From CAYTAP01 sp964435775 (lineage in GTDB: Bacteria > Planctomycetota > Phycisphaerae > Tepidisphaerales > Tepidisphaeraceae), in NCBI GenBank assembly GCA_964435775.1, contig CAYTAP010000133.1:1-9959 (forward strand): a stretch of DNA of 9,959 nt, given 5' to 3'. Shown here piece after piece: positions 6,831 through 9,959 of this stretch. The position numbers and the translations under genes are program-made. The notes under the pieces were generated by a model that had not been told where the DNA came from, did not search any database, and worked only from the letters and a program-made list of their open reading frames with translations. Every line of letters starts with the position of its first letter. Positions within the stretch are counted from its first letter, which is position 1.

Positions 6831-7493
6831 TCAGCTTGCGGACGCGCCACTCATAATGGCTTCAACGACCATGTATACTTCAGTCCACGATTGATCCCCG
6901 TTCTTGTGGTGTTGCTTTGCTCGCCGCAGAGCTTCGACGCGGAAGGGAGTGAGCTTGGTATAGTCGGCATTTGCCTTGCTTTTAGGGAATGGCGTACGGA
7001 AGGTGGTTTTCCATTCGAGCTTGACCCGCGCGAGCACCGCCTGGCAATTGTTGAGGGCTTCTCCCGTGTCCACAAGGTGTGCCAGTGTCCAGACTTCATA
7101 GCACGGATTTGACAGCAGCACCTTCACCTTATTCGCCGCGGCGCTTTGCCTGGCTTGATCCGCCTGGGCTTGCCGATCCGGCTCGCCTTCACGGTCGATG
7201 AGCGCCCACACCGAGTCGTTGGCCTCCCCATCATGATCGACGCCATTCCGCAGGTCATCGGCATGACTTTTTGCAAGTGAGAGGATATCCGCCGGGTTTG
7301 CGCCATCACAAGGCGCGGGCACAACTCGAACAGTCAAGTGGGCTTTGACCTCGCGCTTTAATTCCGTGAAGTAGGCCACCGCCGTTTTGGAGTCATCACA
7401 CACAACCACGATGACTGGGAGCGGCGCGCGAAGGCTGGTTGGGCGCGACAGACCATAGCGCGCGGCGTGATGAGGCTTGGTTGTGCCTTTCAT
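6831..7493 (-). CDS. rloB: RloB-family protein, second gene of an AbiL-like defence module
   Basis: This 220-residue protein is assigned to the RloB family (the AbiLii partner in lactococcal AbiL-type abortive infection). The assignment rests on VVVCDDSKTAVAYF (29-42) in the place of the usual VCEGxxTExxYF, VWALIDREGE (95-104) in the place of the acidic VWxVxDRDD strand, and SNPCYEVWTLAHL (128-140), close to the family's SNPCFELWLLLHF. The family is thought to be a Toprim-like nuclease effector. Here the motif's two Glu are Asp33 and Ala38 and its Gly is Asp34, so activity may be altered. The ATG lies 4 bases after the ATPase stop. A TTG at 7508 would overlap that gene by 11 bases. No ribosome binding site is visible for either, so translation is probably coupled. 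It is convergent with ispA. RloB membership is fairly sure, the exact function is not. Confidence 0.85.
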   Translation of the reverse strand: MKGTTKPHHAARYGLSRPTSLRAPLPVIVVVCDDSKTAVAYFTELKREVKAHLTVRVVPAPCDGANPADILSLAKSHADDLRNGVDHDGEANDSVWALIDREGEPDRQAQADQARQSAAANKVKVLLSNPCYEVWTLAHLVDTGEALNNCQAVLARVKLEWKTTFRTPFPKSKANADYTKLTPFRVEALRRAKQHHKNGDQSWTEVYMVVEAIMSGASAS

Positions 7494-7497
7494 GTCG

Positions 7498-8793
7498 TTA
7501 TTCAGCAAAAGGTCCGGGAGACGGTAACGCGCCGTATCGGCCTTGGAGGTATCGGTGGCGGAGGTTGAGGTTATTTCGCTCCTTGAACTCCGCGACAGAA
7601 TACAATCGCGCGGCGCCCGTGGCGTCTTTTTCGGTCAGATAGACCTGATCGCGCCTCAAAATCGCATCCTTCGCTTCGGCGTCGAGTAGTGAGGTCTCAT
7701 GCGTGACAAAGATGAGCTGGCCGCGCGCCTGCTCCATCGGGATTTCGCAATTGAAGTGACGAATCATTGCCTGAAGCAAAAGCGGATGAAGCGATTCGTC
7801 CAGTTCATCAATGAATGCGGCCTTCGGTTTGGAATCCTTCGTCATGTCATACAGAAGCGGCGCAAGCTCAATGAGCCGCCGTGTTCCCTGGGATTCCCGA
7901 AAATAGGGGATGGGGAAAGAACCGGTTCGTCCGCGATGCAGCAATGTGAGACGATAGGAAGTCTGAACTTCTTCTTCGCTGGAACTGTCGCTTGATCCTT
8001 CATCGTCAACATCCGCATCAGAACCGCGCACCTGCATCATGACATTGACTTGCTCGGTTTTCAGATCAGTCACACCGACATCGGCTGATTTGACATGAGA
8101 AAGCAGGTAGGCGCCAAATGCTGTATCTATGTGAGCCCGCTTGGCAACTACTGACTCCACGTCTGACCACCAGCCAAGATCCGGATTACCGAAACTTCCC
8201 AGAAGCCGGCGGATTCCAACAGCAATGTTTTTCGCCAAAGAGGGTGTCAGGCGATCCGCCAGGGACAGCAACAATGCATTACGACGAAAATCTTTGGAAA
8301 ACAACGAGAATCTTTCGTCCTTTAACCATTCGCCCTTGACCTCCTGACCAGTGCGTTCAAATAGTGCGACCTCGCTGCCATTTGCTTCGAGCCGTAAAAG
8401 GCGCTCGAAAAGAAACGTGGTCTGATCAAACTTGATCTGGTAATCATAAATACGACCATCGATGACAACCTTGACGCCAAGTTGCACCGCGCCTTTTGTC
8501 TTTTGAAGGGCATACGGATCATAGGGTCGTAGCGGTGAGTCTGAACGCAATCCTTCCGTGGTGCCAACCAAGTCACGCAGTGCTCTCGCAGCCCTCCAGA
8601 TGGTGGTCTTGCCGGATGCGTTCGCCCCATAAATCGCCACGGCGCGCAACAATCTGAGCGGCTCATCATCCCCTTCCACTTTGACTTCAATTGTCCCTCT
8701 GTTGGAGTCCGGGTCGATCCGGGTTGCCAGCATCGACAGATGAAATTCATCTCGAAAGCAGCCGAAGTTTTCTCCGTATAGCTCAATCAGCAT
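7498..8793 (-). CDS. AAA15/OLD-like ATPase, first gene of an AbiL-like defence module
   Basis: This 431-residue ABC/SMC-type ATPase of the COG1106 (AAA15) group is the class found in AbiLi, RloA-like and PARIS AriA proteins. It likely senses phage and controls the RloB partner. The N-terminus MLIELYGENFGCFRDEF is the standard opening. Walker A is GANASGKT (56-63), the signature is ESQGTRR (300-306), Walker B is FIDELD (327-332) followed by SLHP, and the H-loop is VTHE with His365. All ATPase residues are intact. Residues 257-275 form an Asp/Ser/Glu-rich linker. No Toprim domain is fused, so the effector is the adjacent RloB gene, 4 bases away. The frame is open to 8916, with alternative ATGs at 8811 (AGGA 9 bases upstream) and 8832; 8793 fits the family N-terminus. 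The 5' half of the gene looks lower in G+C than its neighbours, suggesting transfer. Confidence 0.9.
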   Translation of the reverse strand: MLIELYGENFGCFRDEFHLSMLATRIDPDSNRGTIEVKVEGDDEPLRLLRAVAIYGANASGKTTIWRAARALRDLVGTTEGLRSDSPLRPYDPYALQKTKGAVQLGVKVVIDGRIYDYQIKFDQTTFLFERLLRLEANGSEVALFERTGQEVKGEWLKDERFSLFSKDFRRNALLLSLADRLTPSLAKNIAVGIRRLLGSFGNPDLGWWSDVESVVAKRAHIDTAFGAYLLSHVKSADVGVTDLKTEQVNVMMQVRGSDADVDDEGSSDSSSEEEVQTSYRLTLLHRGRTGSFPIPYFRESQGTRRLIELAPLLYDMTKDSKPKAAFIDELDESLHPLLLQAMIRHFNCEIPMEQARGQLIFVTHETSLLDAEAKDAILRRDQVYLTEKDATGAARLYSVAEFKERNNLNLRHRYLQGRYGALPSPGPFAE

Positions 8794-8811
8794 GATCGCT
8801 CTCGCTCCCAT

Positions 8812-8828
8812 GCGCAGGATTCCTGCGC
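8812..8828. promoter_or_regulatory. Perfect 17-base palindrome at the ATPase start (possible operator)
   Basis: GCGCAGGA-T-TCCTGCGC gives 8-base perfect arms around one central base. It ends 19 bases upstream of the chosen ATG of the defence-like ATPase, and overlaps the AGGA that would serve the alternative ATG at 8811. Such a position fits an operator, or a leader hairpin hiding a ribosome binding site. If translation starts at 8832 the palindrome is coding. No regulator gene is visible in the window. Confidence 0.45.
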
Positions 8829-8904
8829 TCATCGTTGATCCTAGGCATTTATCGGCAAGAATGCCAAACCGTGTGAGGAAGTACACAGTCCGGGATAGAT
8901 ACGG

Positions 8905-8950
8905 ATACTGTAACACACGATTTATAAATCACTTATGAAAAATAGACGTG
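8905..8950 (-). promoter_or_regulatory. AT-rich promoter-like region for the ATPase-RloB pair
   Basis: This is a strikingly AT-rich stretch in a GC-rich window, just downstream of the M50 gene and upstream of the ATPase. It contains the perfect 12-base palindrome GATTTATAAATC (8919-8930), whose TATAAAT resembles a -10 box on the minus strand. No convincing -35 was found, so exact promoter placement is uncertain. Its presence argues that the pair has its own promoter and is not simply co-transcribed with the protease gene. Confidence 0.35.
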
Positions 8951-8979
8951 ACGGTTGGCGCTATAACGAGCCAGCACGC

Positions 8980-9705
8980 TCACGACGACTGCCCAAACAG
9001 CGCGGTGTTGAACGCCCGGCGGAAGAAGTCCTGATAGAAGGGATCAAACCCCATCGTCTTCAGCACCCATAGGATCAAATCGAATATCTTCTGGAACAGG
9101 ACCGGGGAGCTGAACAGGAGCAGGAAGTACGCGACGAAAAGAACCGTTGGGATCGTTCCGGTGGAGAGCTTGATCCGCATCGGTTCGCTCATCCACGGGC
9201 TGATGATCTGGAAACCGTCGAGCGGGGGGACGGGGACGAGATTCAGGACGATGCTGATCGCCTGCAGAACCGCCATCGCGCCGAGGAACAGTTGGAATTG
9301 GGTCGGTTGGTACAGCCCGTCGTAGGTCAGCCAACCGACGGACGGATGCAGCGGCAGGGCGCACGCCAGGAAGAGCAGGAAGTTGGCGAAGGGTCCCGCC
9401 GCCGCGACGGCCGATTCCCAGCCGCGTCCGCGGAGCAGGTCGTGTCGGATGTACGTCGCCCCGCCGGGCAGGGGGATGCCTCCCATGAGCAGGAAGACGG
9501 CCGGCAGGATGATGCTCATCACCGGATCGACATACTGGAGCGGATTGAGCGTCAGCCCGCCGCGCTCGCGGATGGTGTAGTCGCCGCCCAGACTGGCGAC
9601 CAATCCATGCGCGAACTCATGGAATACCACCGACAAAATCCATCCGATGAGGATCGCCCAGAGGAGTGGATTGGCGAAGTTGATCTCGGCGAGGGTTGTG
9701 AGCAT
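8980..9705 (-). CDS. Membrane M50 (site-2-protease-like) metalloprotease
   Basis: This 241-residue integral membrane zinc protease belongs to the short, core-only branch of the M50 / site-2 protease family, which cleaves membrane proteins within the bilayer. The zinc motif H29-E30-FA-H33 sits in the first transmembrane segment (about 13-36). The third ligand motif is N155-LVP-VPP-L-D163-G164. AGPFANFLL (103-111) is also typical of the family. Around five to six hydrophobic segments are visible. There is no PDZ or CBS domain, so it resembles the small uncharacterised bacterial M50 proteins and not RseP or SpoIVFB. Substrate unknown. The ATG at 9705 starts the family-like N-terminus; a TTG at 9720 would add five residues. 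Neither has a clear ribosome binding site. It lies upstream of the ATPase gene on the same strand with a 186-base gap. Confidence 0.9.
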   Translation of the reverse strand: MLTTLAEINFANPLLWAILIGWILSVVFHEFAHGLVASLGGDYTIRERGGLTLNPLQYVDPVMSIILPAVFLLMGGIPLPGGATYIRHDLLRGRGWESAVAAAGPFANFLLFLACALPLHPSVGWLTYDGLYQPTQFQLFLGAMAVLQAISIVLNLVPVPPLDGFQIISPWMSEPMRIKLSTGTIPTVLFVAYFLLLFSSPVLFQKIFDLILWVLKTMGFDPFYQDFFRRAFNTALFGQSS

Positions 9706-9740
9706 GGGAAACGATGTCAACGCTTATTGCAAAAATATTC

Positions 9741-9800
9741 ACCGCGGAGGCGCGGAGAGCGCGGAGAAGACAAAATACTTGCCACGAAGACACAAAGGGG
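9741..9800. repeat. Dispersed intergenic repeat elements upstream of the M50 gene
   Basis: Two short elements sit side by side. One is the quasi-tandem ACCGCGGAGGCGCGGAGAG with a further GCGGAG unit (9741-9766). The other is CCACGAAGACACAAAGGGG (9782-9800). Both patterns are familiar from intergenic regions of diverse environmental bacteria (forms such as CCACGAAGACACGAAGG); this is recalled, not searched. The block lies 36-95 bases before the M50 start, so it must overlap that gene's promoter region. A partial inverted match to the second element, CTCTTTGTGCCTTG, occurs near 9898-9911. Confidence 0.55.
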
Positions 9801-9854
9801 TTCATTGAATCAGATCGTCGCCTCGCCTTTCAGGACAATCTGAAAGTATTTTGT
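9770..9854. repeat. 11-base perfect inverted repeat enclosing a hairpin
   Basis: ACAAAATACTT (9770-9780) is the exact reverse complement of AAGTATTTTGT (9844-9854), with 63 bases between. Within it, CTTTCAG (9828-9834) and CTGAAAG (9840-9846) form a 7-bp hairpin around GACAA and T-rich sequence follows, and TCAGAT/ATCTGA (9810-9815, 9838-9843) is a third pairing. No open frame of note lies inside. It looks like a small non-coding palindromic element or a degenerate miniature repeat. The rest of the window, to 9959, shows no gene that I can support. Confidence 0.5.
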
Positions 9855-9959
9855 AAGAGAGATGGTTCTTCCGCTCAACGGTATCCGTCGCCACGCGCCT
9901 CTTTGTGCCTTGTATGTTCAAAACGCCATCCAAATGTTCTACTTCCGCTCGTCGCGTTC

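Noticed and set aside
9292..9843. Plus-strand frame of 183 codons opposite the M50 gene and into the repeats
   Set aside because: Antisense to an M50 gene with HExxH and NxxPxPxLDG motifs, and it reads through dispersed repeats; no protein-like pattern.

Overview
The window reads as a GC-rich bacterial chromosome segment, most likely from the Planctomycetota. The best clue is the large repeat protein at the left end. Its N-terminus carries an L-E-x-R-x-L-L-S-A motif (LEERRLLSA), a hallmark of large exported planctomycete proteins, with no ordinary hydrophobic signal peptide. TTG start codons, scattered intergenic hairpin repeats and a mostly metabolic/housekeeping gene set agree with this, but the phylum is an inference.

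Layout: (1) 1-155 holds a hairpin repeat at the window edge and a strong intrinsic terminator for the first gene. (2) 156-2609 (minus) encodes an 817-residue exported-type protein with seven delta-60 (beta-propeller-like) units followed by five FG-GAP/VCBS-like units with calcium loops. (3) 2905-3979 (plus) has a small protein ending in an SFPxSDPP-type tail, then a Bacillus-type succinate dehydrogenase/fumarate reductase iron-sulfur subunit with no sdhA or sdhC beside it. (4) A double-hairpin repeat separates it from a convergent tandem-domain universal stress protein (4112-5053, minus). (5) 5304-6790 (plus) has a small AhpD/carboxymuconolactone-decarboxylase-type protein and a farnesyl-diphosphate-type polyprenyl synthase. 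(6) 6831-8793 (minus) is a compact two-gene module: an AAA15-type ATPase followed by an RloB-family protein, the composition of AbiL/RloAB-type phage defence. (7) 8980-9705 (minus) is a membrane site-2-protease-like M50 metalloprotease. (8) The right end is gene-free and built of dispersed and inverted repeats.

Most genes do not form one pathway. The likely functional units are the ATPase-RloB pair and possibly the small protein with sdhB. The defence-like pair sits between two housekeeping genes. The upstream part of its ATPase gene is visibly poorer in G+C than its neighbours, and its start region carries a perfect 17-base palindrome and an AT-rich promoter-like stretch. This suggests a horizontally acquired, self-contained cassette with its own control. 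It is the most interesting part of the window, especially because the RloB protein departs from the family's usual acidic motif. No tRNA, rRNA, CRISPR array, transposase or integrase was seen.
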